Shown here piece after piece: positions 19,873-32,846 of a DNA stretch of 64,000 nucleotides; position 1 is the first letter of the stretch, and each line of letters begins with the position of its first letter. The notes beneath the pieces are model-generated. The model saw only the letters and a list, made by a program, of their open reading frames with translations, did no database searches and was not told where the DNA came from. The translations under genes and the position numbers were made by a program. Origin of the DNA: Urophycis tenuis (lineage: Eukaryota; Chordata; Actinopteri; Gadiformes; Phycidae); assembly GCA_036785325.1 (NCBI GenBank), contig JAXIVH010000037.1:3404689-3468688 (forward strand), written 5' to 3'.

Positions 19873-22647
19873 CTAGGTAGCCCTGGTTTGGCCAATCAGG
19901 GCCGGAGCTTGGTTCTTGTCCTCTGTTGGGTCCAGATGAACTAGCAGAAAACTGGGGTCACGAAGGACCGAGGCCAGCCGTGACAAAGCACTGCCTCCAC
20001 GGTCCCCCAATGCAGCTATCCTCAGCGATGGGTGTCCAGACCTAGGAAAGACCAAGACCAGCCCCGACCAGCGGTGCCTTCCCAGTCGGTCCCAGGGTAG
20101 GAAAGGCCAAGGCCAGCCGCGACTAAGCACTGCCTCCCTGGCCCCTCCAGGACCCCATGCCGAACAGCCTGTTAATAACAATTCCTGTGCCCCATACACC
20201 GCGCGACTACAGAGATTGTGTAGGAAGTTGACCTTAGAGAAGACTCAATGGCTTACTTTCCTCACCCAAAACAACAATTTCTTGGGGTAGTCTATTCTCG
20301 CCGTAGGTACTTCGGTAATGGGTTTTTTTGTGAAAAGTTTTCCGGATGAAATGCATGCTGGGTAATTGTCTTCTTCCTCCAATATGTCAAGTGTAGGTTA
20401 AGGTTAGGGTAGATTTAGGGGTAGAGTTAGCAGTTAACCTTAACGTTAGGTTTGAAGTAAATGGGAGGGGTTGCGGTTAGGGTTAAGGTTAGGGCTGAGG
20501 TTAGGGTTAGGTATAAGGTTACGGTTTAGGGTTAAGGTTAGGGTTAAGGTTAGGGTTACGGTTAGGGCTAAGGTTAGGGCTAAGGTTAGAGTAAGGGTTA
20601 GGGTTAGCGTTACGGTTAGGGTAAGGTTAGGGTTAGGGTTAGAGGTTAGGGGTTAGGGGTTAGGGTTAAGATGAGGGCTGAGGTTAGGGTTAAGGTTAGG
20701 GCTGAGGTTAGGGTTAGGTTTAAGGTTAGGGATAAGGATAGGGTTGGGGTTACGGCTGAGATTGGGGTTAAGGTTAGGGTTGAGGTTAGGGTTAGTGTTA
20801 TGGATAAGGTTAGGTTAAGTGTTAGGGCCAAGGTTAGGGTTAAGGTTATGGTTAAGATTAGGGTTAGGGCTAGAATTAGGGTTAGGGCTAAGGTTAGGGT
20901 TAGGGTTATGGCTGAGGTTAGGGTTAAGGTTAGGTTTGAGGTTAGTGTTAAGGTTAGGGCCAAGGTTAGGGTTAGGGTTAAGGTTAGGGTTAGGGCTAAG
21001 GTAAGGGTTAGGGTTATGGCTGAGGCTAGGGTTAGGGCTAAAGTTAGGGCAAAGGTTAGAGTTAGGGTTAGCGTTAGAGTTAGGGTAGGGTTAGTGTTGG
21101 AGGTTAGGGTAGGCTTAGGGTTAGAGTTAGAGTAGGGGTTAGGGTTAGAGTTAGAGTAGGGGTTAGGGTTAGTGTTAAGGCTAAGGTTAGGGGTTGAGGT
21201 TAGTGTTAAGATTAGGGCCAAGGTAAGGGTTAGTGTTAGGGTTGAGTTAGGGTTAGGGCTAAGGTTAGGCCTATGGTTAGGGTTGGGGTTGAGGTTATCC
21301 CTAGGGTTAGAGTTAGAGCTAGAGATTGAGGAAGGTAGGTTCAAGGTGAGACAGTCTGTACGGACTGAACTCACCCCCGCCGGATCGGGCTAGTACACTC
21401 TATCTCCCCCAACTCCCTCATTTCCATGAGGGAAGACAGGGGAGAAGAGATGGGAGGAGTATATATATTTAATATATATTTTTTTAGTTAATAAATACAT
21501 CGAGAGACTCACAGCTGGAGTGGGTTTTAATCTTTGTATTCAAGGTTGTTCCTCCTCTTTTGATTCCTCGCTGGTGGTGCGTCGTCTCCACCTAGTGGTC
21601 GTTTTGTGAAGAAGAGTTATAGAAATAGAAATAGAAATACTCTATTGTTCCCAGGTTGGGAAATTGCATTAATAGGTAAGTAATAATAATAATAATAGGT
21701 AATTGCAATAGTTGGTAAGGTAATCTATATTTGATTTATTTATTTATATTTGTATATTTATTTAGTCTATTTATTTATTCATTTTTGTTTATTTATTTAT
21801 TTAGATAAAGAGGATCACAGCTGGAGTGAGTTTTTAGTCTTTGTGTTAAAGGCTGGTTGCCTTCTTTTGATTCTTCAGTGGTGGTCCATCGCCTCCATCT
21901 AGTGGTCGTTTTGTGAATAACAGTTGGTAAGGTAATATAAATGGGTTGTGTAGAGAGCCCGTTCTTTCGATGGCCCTGGCTCGGTTAGGTTCGTTAGAGT
22001 TATCTCGATGACCCCCCCCACCTCATCCAACGACTCGGTAGTTGAATAGGGGATCAAAGGCAGTTGCACTCGCCAATATCTAGTCATCCGCAGCTCTCTT
22101 TTCCCATATTACCAAGAATGAAGTAAAACGAAATGGTTATCTGTCTTGTTGTGATATAACCGCTGATTTGGAGATATAGACTTGTTTTTCCTTTTCCCAA
22201 AGGTTTTCTTTGTTCCAAGATGGAGGTCAATCTAGTTTGATTGAAGGTACTTCCAATGCATTGGTATATTTACTTATTTGAATAAAGACGAGTCACAGCT
22301 GGAGTGAGACTTTTCTTTTCCATTTCTATTTGAGTATAAACGTGCTATCGAAATATTAGGACACGTCATCAGTAGTGGACCCTGGGATCATAGGGTGTTT
22401 CTGGCCATTGTCACTATACACCCTCACCCAAGGGAGGCCCCCCCGAGAGTGATCAATTCTCAAGGTGTGTCGTTTCCGAAATGGAATTGGTATTGGGTTT
22501 AAGCTTTTTTAGGAGTGATCATTTGTTGAGGTAACGTCGAGGTAAGTAAAGGTAAGTAAAACACTTTTTAGGATACATTGTTTTGGTTATGGAGAGGAGG
22601 GGGCACATACTTACCCCCTGACCAGCACAAACCAGTTGTTAACACCG
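19873..22647 (+). repeat. Unit U8 (class L, 2775 bp)
   Basis: Beta tract. CTCF-like cores are at 21585-21598 and 21892-21905. Its end combines the six-T AAGCTTTTTTAGG form (near 22500) with ACGTCGAGG, a combination otherwise seen only in U19 and U23. Confidence 0.97.
20395..21329 (+). repeat. Telomere-like tract, U8
   Basis: 935 bp, beta family. Confidence 0.97.
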
Positions 22648-25322
22648 CTAGGTAGCCCTGGTTTGGCCAATCAGGGCCGGAGCTTGGTTCTTGTCCTCTG
22701 TTGGGTCCAGATGAACTAGCAGAAAACTGGGGTCACGAAGGACCGAGGCCAGCCGTGACAAAGCACTGCCTCCACGGTCCCCCAATGCAGCTATCCTCAG
22801 CGATGGGTGTCCAGACCTAGGAAAGACCAAGACCAGCCCCGACCAGCGGTGCCTTCCCAGTCGGTCCCAGGGTAGGAAAGGCCAAGGCCAGCCGCGACTA
22901 AGCACTGCCTCCCTGGCCCCTCCAGGACCCCATGCCGAACAGCCTGTTAATAACAATTCCTGTGCCCCATACACCGCGCGACTACAGAGATTGTGTAGGA
23001 AGTTGACCTTAGAGAAGACTCAATGGCTTACTTTCCTCACCCAAAACAACAATTTCTTGGGGTAGTCTATTCTCGCCGTAGGTACTTCGGTAATGGTTTT
23101 TTTTGTGAAAAGTTTTCCGGATGAAATGCATGCTGGGTAATTGTCTTCTTCCTCCAATATGTCAAGTGTAGGTTAAGGTTAGGGTAGATTTAGGGGTAGA
23201 GTTAGCAGTTAACCTTAACGTTAGGTTTGAAGTAAATGGGAGGGGTTACGGTTAGGGTTAAGGTTAGGGCTGAGGTTAGGGTTAGGTATAAGGTTACGGT
23301 TTAGGGTTAAGGTTAGGGTTAAGGTTAGGGTTACGGTTAGGGCTAAGGTTAGGGCTAAGGTTAGAGTAAGGGTTAGGGTTAGCGTTACGGTTAGGGTAAG
23401 GTTAGGGTTAGGGTTAGAGGTTAGGGGTTAGGGGTTAGGGTTAAGATGAGGGCTGAGGTTAGGGTTAAGGTTAGGGCTGAGGTTAGGGTTAGGTTTAAGG
23501 TTAGGGATAAGGATAGGGTTGGGGTTACGGCTGAGATTGGGGTTAAGGTTAGGGTTGAGGTTAGGGTTAGTGTTATGGATAAGGTTAGGTTAAGTGTTAG
23601 GGCCAAGGTTAGGGTTAAGGTTATGGTTAAGATTAGGGTTAGGGCTAGAATTAGGGTTAGGGCTAAGGTTAGGGTTAGGGTTATGGCTGAGGTTAGGGTT
23701 AAGGTTAGGTTTGAGGTTAGTGTTAAGGTTAGGGCCAAGGTTAGGGTTAGGGTTAAGGTTAGGGTTAGGGCTAAGGTAAGGGTTAGGGTTATGGCTGAGG
23801 CTAGGGTTAGGGCTAAAGTTAGGGCAAAGGTTAGAGTTAGGGTTAGCGTTAGAGTTAGGGTAGGGTTAGTGTTGGAGGTTAGGGTAGGCTTAGGGTTAGA
23901 GTTAGAGTAGGGGTTAGGGTTAGAGTTAGAGTAGGGGTTAGGGTTAGTGTTAAGGCTAAGGTTAGGGGTTGAGGTTAGTGTTAAGATTAGGGCCAAGGTA
24001 AGGGTTAGTGTTAGGGTTGAGTTAGGGTTAGGGCTAAGGTTAGGCCTATGGTTAGGGTTGGGGTTGAGGTAATCCCTAGGGTTAGAGTTAGAGCTAGAGA
24101 TTGAGGAAGGTAGAGTCAAGGTGAGACAGTGAGTATATATATTTAATATATTTTTTTTTAGTAAATAAATACATCGAGAGACTCACAGCTGGAGTGGGTT
24201 TTAATCTTTGTATTCAAGGTTGTTCCTCCTCTTTTGATTCCTCGCTGGTGGTGCGTCGTCTCCACCTAGTGGTCGTTTTGTGAAGAAGAGTTATAGAAAT
24301 AGAAATAGAAATACTCTATTGTTCCCAGGTTGGGAAATTGCATTAATAGGTAAGTAATAATAATAATAATAGGTAATTGCAATAGTTGGTAAGGTAATCT
24401 ATATTTAATTTATTTATTTATATTTGTATATTTATTTAGTCTATTTATTTATTCATTTTTGTTTATTTATTTATTTAGATAAAGAGGATCACAGCTGGAG
24501 TGAGTTTTTAGTCTTTGTGTTAAAGGCTGGTTGCCTTCTTTTGATTCTTCAGTGGTGGTCCATCGCCTCCATCTAGTGGTCGTTTTGTGAATAACAGTTG
24601 GTAAGGTAATATAAATGGGTTGTGTAGAGAGCCCGTTCTTTCGATGGCCCTGGCTCGGTTAGGTTCGTTAGAGTTATCTCGATGACCCCCCCCACCTCAT
24701 CCAACGACTCGGTAGTTGAATAGGGGATCAAAGGCAGTTGCACTCGCCAATATCTAGTCATCCGCAGCTCTCTTTTCCCATATTACCAAGAATGAAGTAA
24801 AACGAAATGGTTATCTGTCTTGTTGTGATATAACCGCTGATTTGGAGATATAGACTTGTTTTTCCTTTTCCCAAAGGTTTTCTTTGTTCCAAGATGGAGG
24901 TCAATCTAGTTTGATTGAAGGTACTTCCAATGCATTGGTATATTTACTTATTTGAATAAAGACGAGTCACAGCTGGAGTGAGACTTTTCTTTTCCATTTC
25001 TATTTGAGTATAAACGTGCTATCGAAATATTAGGACACGTCATCAGTAGTGGACCCTGGGATCATAGGGTGTTTCTGGCCATTGTCACTATACACCCTCA
25101 CCCAAGGGAGGCCCCCCCGAGAGTGATCAATTCTCAAGGTGTGTCGTTTCCGAAATGGAATTGGTATTGGGTTTAAGCTTTTTCAAGGAGTGATCATTTG
25201 TTGAGGTAACGTCGAGGTAAGTAAAGGTAAGTAAAACACTTTTTAGGATACATTGTTTTGGTTATGGAGAGGAGGGGGCACATACTTACCCCCTGACCAG
25301 CACAAACCAGTTGTTAACACCG
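22648..25322 (+). repeat. Unit U9 (class M, 2675 bp)
   Basis: Lacks the 101 bp segment (join near 24130). CTCF-like cores are at 24259-24272 and 24566-24579. The GGGGTTACGG variant near 23242 is shared with U20 and U24. A T-to-A change near 24071 is private. Confidence 0.97.
23170..24104 (+). repeat. Telomere-like tract, U9
   Basis: 935 bp, beta family, with GGGGTTACGG at its start. Confidence 0.97.
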
Positions 25323-27395
25323 CTAGGTAGCCCTGGTTTGGCCAATCAGGGCCGGAGCTTGGTTCTTGTCCTCTGTTGGGTCCAGATGAACTAGCAGAAA
25401 ACTGGGGTCACGAAGGACCGAGGCCAGCCGTGACAAAGCACTGCCTCCACGGTCCCCCAATGCAGCTATCCTCAGCGATGGGTGTCCAGACCTAGGAAAG
25501 ACCAAGACCAGCCCCGACCAGCGGTGCCTTCCCAGTCGGTCCCAGGGTAGGAAAGGCCAAGGCCAGCCGCGACTAAGCACTGCCTCCCTGGCCCCTCCAG
25601 GACCCCATGCCGAACAGCCTGTTAATAACAATTCCTGTGCCCCATACACCGCGCGACTACAGAGATTGTGTAGGAAGTTGACCTTAGAGAAGACTCAATG
25701 GCTTACTTTCCTCACCCAAAACAACAATTTCTTGGGGTAGTCTATTCTCGCCGTAGGTACTTCGGTAATGGTTTTTTTTGTGAAAAGTTTTCCGGATGAA
25801 ATGCATGCTGGGTAATTGTCTTCTTCCTCCAATATGTCAAGTGTAGGTTAAGGTTAGGGTAGATTTAGGGGTAGAGTTAGCAGTTAACCTTAACGTTAGG
25901 TTTGAAGTAAATGGGAGGGGTTGCGGTTAGGGTTAAGGTTAGGGCTGAGGTTAGGGTTAGGTATAAGGTTACGGTTTAGGGTTAAGGTTAGGGTTAAGGT
26001 TAGGGTTACGGTTAGGGCTAAGGTTAGGGCTAAGGTTACAGTAAGGGTTAGGGTTAGCGTTACGGTTAGGGTAAGGTTAGGGTTAGGGTTAGAGGTTAGG
26101 GGTTAGGGGTTAGGGTTAAGATGAGGGCTGAGGTTAGGGTTAAGGTTAGGGCTGAGGTTAGGGTTAGGTTTAAGGTTAGGGATAAGGATAGGGTTGGGGT
26201 TACGGCTGAGATTGGGGTTAAGGTTAGGGTTGAGGTTAGGGTTAGTGTTATGGATAAGGTTAGGTTAAGTGTTAGGGCCAAGGTTAGGGTTAAGGTTATG
26301 GTTAAGATTAGGGTTAGGGCTAGAATTAGGGTTAGGGCTAAGGTTAGGGTTAGGGTTATGGCTGAGGTTAGGGTTAAGGTTAGGTTTGAGGTTAGTGTTA
26401 AGGTTAGGGCCAAGGTTAGGGTTAGGGTTAAGGTTAGGGTTAGGGCTAAGGTAAGGGTTAGGGTTATGGCTGAGGCTAGGGTTAGGGCTAAAGTTAGGGC
26501 AAAGGTTAGAGTTAGGGTTAGCGTTAGAGTTAGGGTAGGGTTAGTGTTGGAGGTTAGGGTAGGCTTAGGGTTAGAGTTAGAGTAGGGGTTAGGGTTAGAC
26601 TTAGAGTAGGGGTTAGGGTTAGTGTTAAGGCTAAGGTTAGGGGTTGAGGTTAGTGTTAAGATTAGGGCCAAGGTAAGGGTTAGTGTTAGGGTTGAGTTAG
26701 GGTTAGGGCTAAGGTTAGGCCTATGGTTAGGGTTGGGTTCGTTAGAGTTATCTCGATGACCCCCCCCACCTCATCCAACGACTCGGTAGTTGAATAGGGG
26801 ATCAAAGGCAGTTGCACTCGCCAATATCTAGTCATCCGCAGCTCTCTTTTCCCATATTACCAAGAATGAAGTAAAACGAAATGGTTATCTGTCTTGTTGT
26901 GATATAACCGCTGATTTGGAGATATAGACTTGTTTTTCCTTCTCCCAAAGGTTTTCTTTGTTCCAAGATGAAGGTCAATCTTGTTTGATTGAAGGTACTT
27001 CCAATGCATTGGTATATTTACTTATTTGAATAAAGACGAGTCACAGCTGGAGTGAGACTTTTCTATTCAATTTCTATTTGAGTATAAACGTGCTATCGAA
27101 ATATTAGGACACGTCATCAGTAGTAGACCCTGGGATCATAGAGTGTTTCTGGCCATTGTCACTATACACCCTCACCCAAGGGAGGCCCCCCCGAGAGTGA
27201 TCAATTCTCAAGGTGTGTCGTTTCCGAAATGGAATTGGTATTGGGTTTAAGCTTTTTTAGGAGTGATCATTTGTTGAGGTAACGTTGAGGTAAGTAAAGG
27301 TAAGTAAAACACTTTTTAGGATACATTGTTTTGGTTATGGAGAGGAGGGGGCACATACTTACCCCCTGACCAGCACAAACCAGTTGTTAACACCG
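25323..27395 (+). repeat. Unit U10 (class S, 2073 bp)
   Basis: The deletion join is at 26737/26738, on a beta tract background. The GTTAGACTTAGAG variant near 26595 and the AGTAGTAGACC / ATAGAGTG pair near 27119-27143 are shared with U21. Confidence 0.97.
25845..26737 (+). repeat. Telomere-like tract, U10
   Basis: 893 bp, beta family, ends at the S deletion join. Confidence 0.97.
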
Positions 27396-30070
27396 CTAGG
27401 TAGCCCTGGTTTGGCCAATCAGGGCCGGAGCTTGGTTCTTGTCCTCTGTTGGGTCCAGATGAACTAGCAGAAAACTGGGGTCACGAAGGACCGAGGCCAG
27501 CCGTGACAAAGCACTGCCTCCACGGTCCCCCAATGCAGCTATCCTCAGCGATGGGTGTCCAGACCTAGGAAAGACCAAGACCAGCCCCGACCAGCGGTGC
27601 CTTCCCAGTCGGTCCCAGGGTAGGAAAGGCCAAGGCCAGCCGCGACTAAGCACTGCCTCCCTGGCCCCTCCAGGACCCCATGCCGAACAGCCTGTTAATA
27701 ACAATTCCTGTGCCCCATACACCGCGCGACTACAGAGATTGTGTAGGAAGTTGACCTTAGAGAAGACTCAATGGCTTACTTTCCTCACCCAAAACAACAA
27801 TTTCTTGGGGTAGTCTATTCTCGCCGTAGGTACTTCGGTAATGGGTTTTTTTGTGAAAAGTTTTCCGGATGAAATGCATGCTGGGTAATTGTCTTCTTCC
27901 TCCAATATGTCAAGTGTAGGTTAAGGTTAGGGTAGATTTAGGGGTAGAGTTAGCAGTTAACCTTAACGTTAGGTTTGAAGTAAATGGGAGGGGTTGCGGT
28001 TAGGGTTAAGGTTAGGGCTGAGGTTAGGGTTAGGTATAAGGTTACGGTTTAGGGTTAAGGTTAGGGTTAAGGTTAGGGTTACGGTTAGGGCTAAGGTTAG
28101 GGCTAAGGTTACAGTAAGGGTTAGGGTTAGCGTTACGGTTAGGGTAAGGTTAGGGTTAGGGTTAGAGGTTAGGGGTTAGGGGTTAGGGTTAAGATGAGGG
28201 CTGAGGTTAGGGTTAAGGTTAGGGCTGAGGTTAGGGTTAGGTTTAAGGTTAGGGATAAGGATAGGGTTGGGGTTACGGCTGAGATTGGGGTTAAGGTTAG
28301 GGTTGAGGTTAGGGTTAGTGTTATGGATAAGGTTAGGTTAAGTGTTAGGGCCAAGGTTAGGGTTAAGGTTATGGTTAAGATTAGGGTTAGGGCTAGAATT
28401 AGGGTTAGGGCTAAGGTTAGGGTTAGGGTTATGGCTGAGGTTAGGGTTAAGGTTAGGTTTGAGGTTAGTGTTAAGGTTAGGGCCAAGGTTAGGGTTAGGG
28501 TTAAGGTTAGGGTTAGGGCTAAGGTAAGGGTTAGGGTTATGGCTGAGGCTAGGGTTAGGGCTAAAGTTAGGGCAAAGGTTAGAGTTAGGGTTAGCGTTAG
28601 AGTTAGGGTAGGGTTAGTGTTGGAGGTTAGGGTAGGCTTAGGGTTAGAGTTAGAGTAGGGGTTAGGGTTAGAGTTAGAGTAGGGGTTAGGGTTAGTGTTA
28701 AGGCTAAGGTTAGGGGTTGAGGTTAGTGTTAAGATTAGGGCCAAGGTAAGGGTTAGTGTTAGGGTTGAGTTAGGGTTAGGGCTAAGGTTAGGCCTATGGT
28801 TAGGGTTGGGGTTGAGGTTATCCCTAGGGTTAGAGTTAGAGCTAGAGATTGAGGAAGGTAGAGTCAAGGTGAGACAGTGAGTATATATATTTAATATATT
28901 TTTTTTTAGTAAATAAATACATCGAGAGACTCACAGCTGGAGTGGGTTTTAATCTTTGTATTCAAGGTTGTTCCTCCTCTTTTGATTCCTCGCTGGTGGT
29001 GCGTCGTCTCCACCTAGTGGTCGTTTTGTGAAGAAGAGTTATAGAAATAGAAATAGAAATACTCTATTGTTCCCAGGTTGGGAAATTGCATTAATAGGTA
29101 AGTAATAATAATAATAATAGGTAATTGCAATAGTTGGTAAGGTAATCTATATTTAATTTATTTATTTATATTTGTATATTTATTTAGTCTATTTATTTAT
29201 TCATTTTTGTTTATTTATTTATTTAGATAAAGAGGATCACAGCTGGAGTGAGTTTTTAGTCTTTGTGTTAAAGGCTGGTTGCCTTCTTTTGATTCTTCAG
29301 TGGTGGTCCATCGCCTCCATCTAGTGGTCGTTTTGTGAATAACAGTTGGTAAGGTAATATAAATGGGTTGTGTAGAGAGCCCGTTCTTTCGATGGCCCTG
29401 GCTCGGTTAGGTTCGTTAGAGTTATCTCGATGACCCCCCCCACCTCATCCAACGACTCGGTAGTTGAATAGGGGATCAAAGGCAGTTGCACTCGCCAATA
29501 TCTAGTCATCCGCAGCTCTCTTTTCCCATATTACCAAGAATGAAGTAAAACGAAATGGTTATCTGTCTTGTTGTGATATAACCGCTGATTTGGAGATATA
29601 GACTTGTTTTTCCTTTTCCCAAAGGTTTTCTTTGTTCCAAGATGGAGGTCAATCTAGTTTGATTGAAGGTACTTCCAATGCATTGGTATATTTACTTATT
29701 TGAATAAAGACGAGTCACAGCTGGAGTGAGACTTTTCTTTTCCATTTCTATTTGAGTATAAACGTGCTATCGAAATATTAGGACACGTCATCAGTAGTGG
29801 ACCCTGGGATCATAGGGTGTTTCTGGCCATTGTCACTATACACCCTCACCCAAGGGAGGCCCCCCCGAGAGTGATCAATTCTCAAGGTGTGTCGTTTCCG
29901 AAATGGAATTGGTATTGGGTTTAAGCTTTTTCAAGGAGTGATCATTTGTTGAGGTAACGTCGAGGTAAGTAAAGGTAAGTAAAACACTTTTTAGGATACA
30001 TTGTTTTGGTTATGGAGAGGAGGGGGCACATACTTACCCCCTGACCAGCACAAACCAGTTGTTAACACCG
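27396..30070 (+). repeat. Unit U11 (class M, 2675 bp)
   Basis: Lacks the 101 bp segment (join near 28878). CTCF-like cores are at 29007-29020 and 29314-29327. The GGTTACAGTAAGG variant near 28107 is shared with U3, U10, U12 and their partners. Confidence 0.97.
27918..28852 (+). repeat. Telomere-like tract, U11
   Basis: 935 bp, beta family. Confidence 0.97.
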
Positions 30071-32846
30071 CTAGGTAGCCCTGGTTTGGCCAATCAGGGC
30101 CGGAGCTTGGTTCTTGTCCTCTGTTGGGTCCAGATGAACTAGCAGAAAACTGGGGTCACGAAGGACCGAGGCCAGCCGTGACAAAGCACTGCCTCCACGG
30201 TCCCCCAATGCAGCTATCCTCAGCGATGGGTGTCCAGACCTAGGAAAGACCAAGACCAGCCCCGACCAGCGGTGCCTTCCCAGTCGGTCCCAGGGTAGGA
30301 AAGGCCAAGGCCAGCCGCGACTAAGCACTGCCTCCCTGGCCCCTCCAGGACCCCATGCCGAACAGCCTGTTAATAACAATTCCTGTGCCCCATACACCGC
30401 GCGACTACAGAGATTGTGTAGGAAGTTGACCTTAGAGAAGACTCAATGGCTTACTTTCCTCACCCAAAACAACAATTTCTTGGGGTAGTCTATTCTCGCC
30501 GTAGGTACTTCGGTAATGGTTTTTTTTGTGAAAAGTTTTCCGGATGAAATGCATGCTGGGTAATTGTCTTCTTCCTCCAATATGTCAAGTGTAGGTTAAG
30601 GTTAGGGTAGATTTAGGGGTAGAGTTAGCAGTTAACCTTAACGTTAGGTTTGAAGTAAATGGGAGGGGTTGCGGTTAGGGTTAAGGTTAGGGCTGAGGTT
30701 AGGGTTAGGTATAAGGTTACGGTTTAGGGTTAAGGTTAGGGTTAAGGTTAGGGTTACGGTTAGGGCTAAGGTTAGGGCTAAGGTTACAGTAAGGGTTAGG
30801 GTTAGCGTTGCGGTTAGGGTAAGGTTAGGGTTAGGGTTAGAGGTTAGGGGTTAGGGGTTAGGGTTAAGATGAGGGCTGAGGTTAGGGTTAAGGTTAGGGC
30901 TGAGGTTAGGGTTAGGTTTAAGGTTAGGGATAAGGATAGGGTTGGGGTTACGGCTGAGATTGGGGTTAAGGTTAGGGTTGAGGTTAGGGTTAGTGTTATG
31001 GATAAGGTTAGGTTAAGTGTTAGGGCCAAGGTTAGGGTTAAGGTTATGGTTAAGATTAGGGTTAGGGCTAGAATTAGGGTTAGGGCTAAGGTTAGGGTTA
31101 GGGTTATGGCTGAGGTTAGGGTTAAGGTTAGGTTTGAGGTTAGTGTTAAGGTTAGGGCCAAGGTTAGGGTTAGGGTTAAGGTTAGGGTTAGGGCTAAGGT
31201 AAGGGTTAGGGTTATGGCTGAGGCTAGGGTTAGGGCTAAAGTTAGGGCAAAGGTTAGAGTTAGGGTTAGCGTTAGAGTTAGGGTAGGGTTAGTGTTGGAG
31301 GTTAGGGTAGGCTTAGGGTTAGAGTTAGAGTAGGGGTTAGGGTTAGAGTTAGAGTAGGGGTTAGGGTTAGTGTTAAGGCTAAGGTTAGGGGTTGAGGTTA
31401 GTGTTAAGATTAGGGCCAAGGTAAGGGTTAGTGTTAGGGTTGAGTTAGGGTTAGGGCTAAGGTTAGGCCTATGGTTAGGGTTGGGGTTGAGGTTATCCCT
31501 AGGGTTAGAGTTAGAGCTAGAGATTGAGGAAGGTAGGTTCAAGGTGAGACAGTCTGTACGGACTGAACTCACCCCCGCCGGATCGGGCTAGTACACTCTA
31601 TCTCCCCCAACTCCCTCATTTCCATGAGGGAAGACAGGGGAGAAGAGATGGGAGGAGTATATATATTTAATATATATTTTTTTAGTTAATAAATACATCG
31701 AGAGACTCACAGCTGGAGTGGGTTTTAATCTTTGTATTCAAGGTTGTTCCTCCTCTTTTGATTCCTCGCTGGTGGTGCGTCGTCTCCACCTAGTGGTCGT
31801 TTTGTGAAGAAGAGTTATAGAAATAGAAATAGAAATACTCTATTGTTCCCAGGTTGGGAAATTGCATTAATAGGTAAGTAATAATAATAATAATAGGTAA
31901 TTGCAATAGTTGGTAAGGTAATCTATATTTGATTTATTTATTTATATTTGTATATTTATTTAGTCTATTTATTTATTCATTTTTGTTTATTTATTTATTT
32001 AGATAAAGAGGATCACAGCTGGAGTGAGTTTTTAGTCTTTGTGTTAAAGGCTGGTTGCCTTCTTTTGATTCTTCAGTGGTGGTCCATCGCCTCCATCTAG
32101 TGGTCGTTTTGTGAATAACAGTTGGTAAGGTAATATAAATGGGTTGTGTAGAGAGCCCGTTCTTTCGATGGCCCTGGCTCGGTTAGGTTCGTTAGAGTTA
32201 TCTCGATGACCCCCCCCACCTCATCCAACGACTCGGTAGTTGAATAGGGGATCAAAGGCAGTTGCACTCGCCAATATCTAGTCATCCGCAGCTCTCTTTT
32301 CCCATATTACCAAGAATGAAGTAAAACGAAATGGTTATCTGTCTTGTTGTGATATAACCGCTGATTTGGAGATATAGACTTGTTTTTCCTTTTCCCAAAG
32401 GTTTTCTTTGTTCCAAGATGGAGGTCAATCTAGTTTGATTGAAGGTACTTCCAATGCATTGGTATATTTACTTATTTGAATAAAGACGAGTCACAGCTGG
32501 AGTGAGACTTTTCTTTTCCATTTCTATTTGAGTATAAACGTGCTATCGAAATATTAGGACACGTCATCAGTAGTGGACCCTGGGATCATAGGGTGTTTCT
32601 GGCCATTGTCACTATACACCCTCACCCAAGGGAGGCCCCCCCGAGAGTGATCAATTCTCAAGGTGTGTCGTTTCCGAAATGGAATTGGTATTGGGTTTAA
32701 GCTTTTTCAAGGAGTGATCATTTGTTGAGGTAACGTCGAGGTAAGTAAAGGTAAGTAAAACACTTTTTAGGATACATTGTTTTGGTTATGGAGAGGAGGG
32801 GGCACATACTTACCCCCTGACCAGCACAAACCAGTTGTTAACACCG
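30071..32846 (+). repeat. Unit U12 (class L, 2776 bp)
   Basis: Beta tract with the rare GCGTTGCGG variant at 30806, shared only with U23. CTCF-like cores are at 31783-31796 and 32090-32103. It ends with the TTTTTCAAGG form near 32705, as in U1. Confidence 0.97.
30593..31527 (+). repeat. Telomere-like tract, U12
   Basis: 935 bp, beta family, with GCGTTGCGG at 30806. Confidence 0.97.

Larger units (their letters stand above)
1899..30070 (+). repeat. Higher-order repeat, first copy (11 units, 28,172 bp)
   Basis: Units U1-U11 have lengths 2811, 2675, 2073, 2073, 2775, 2780, 2787, 2775, 2675, 2073 and 2675 bp. The next eleven units repeat this order with changes only at the first (2776, lacking a 35 bp duplication) and fourth (2080, plus 7 bp). 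Private variants recur 11 units later: the GC-block base at 4942 recurs at 33079, and the altered hexamer in U4 near 10650 recurs in U15 near 38800. Boundaries are placed arbitrarily at the GC block. Confidence 0.93.
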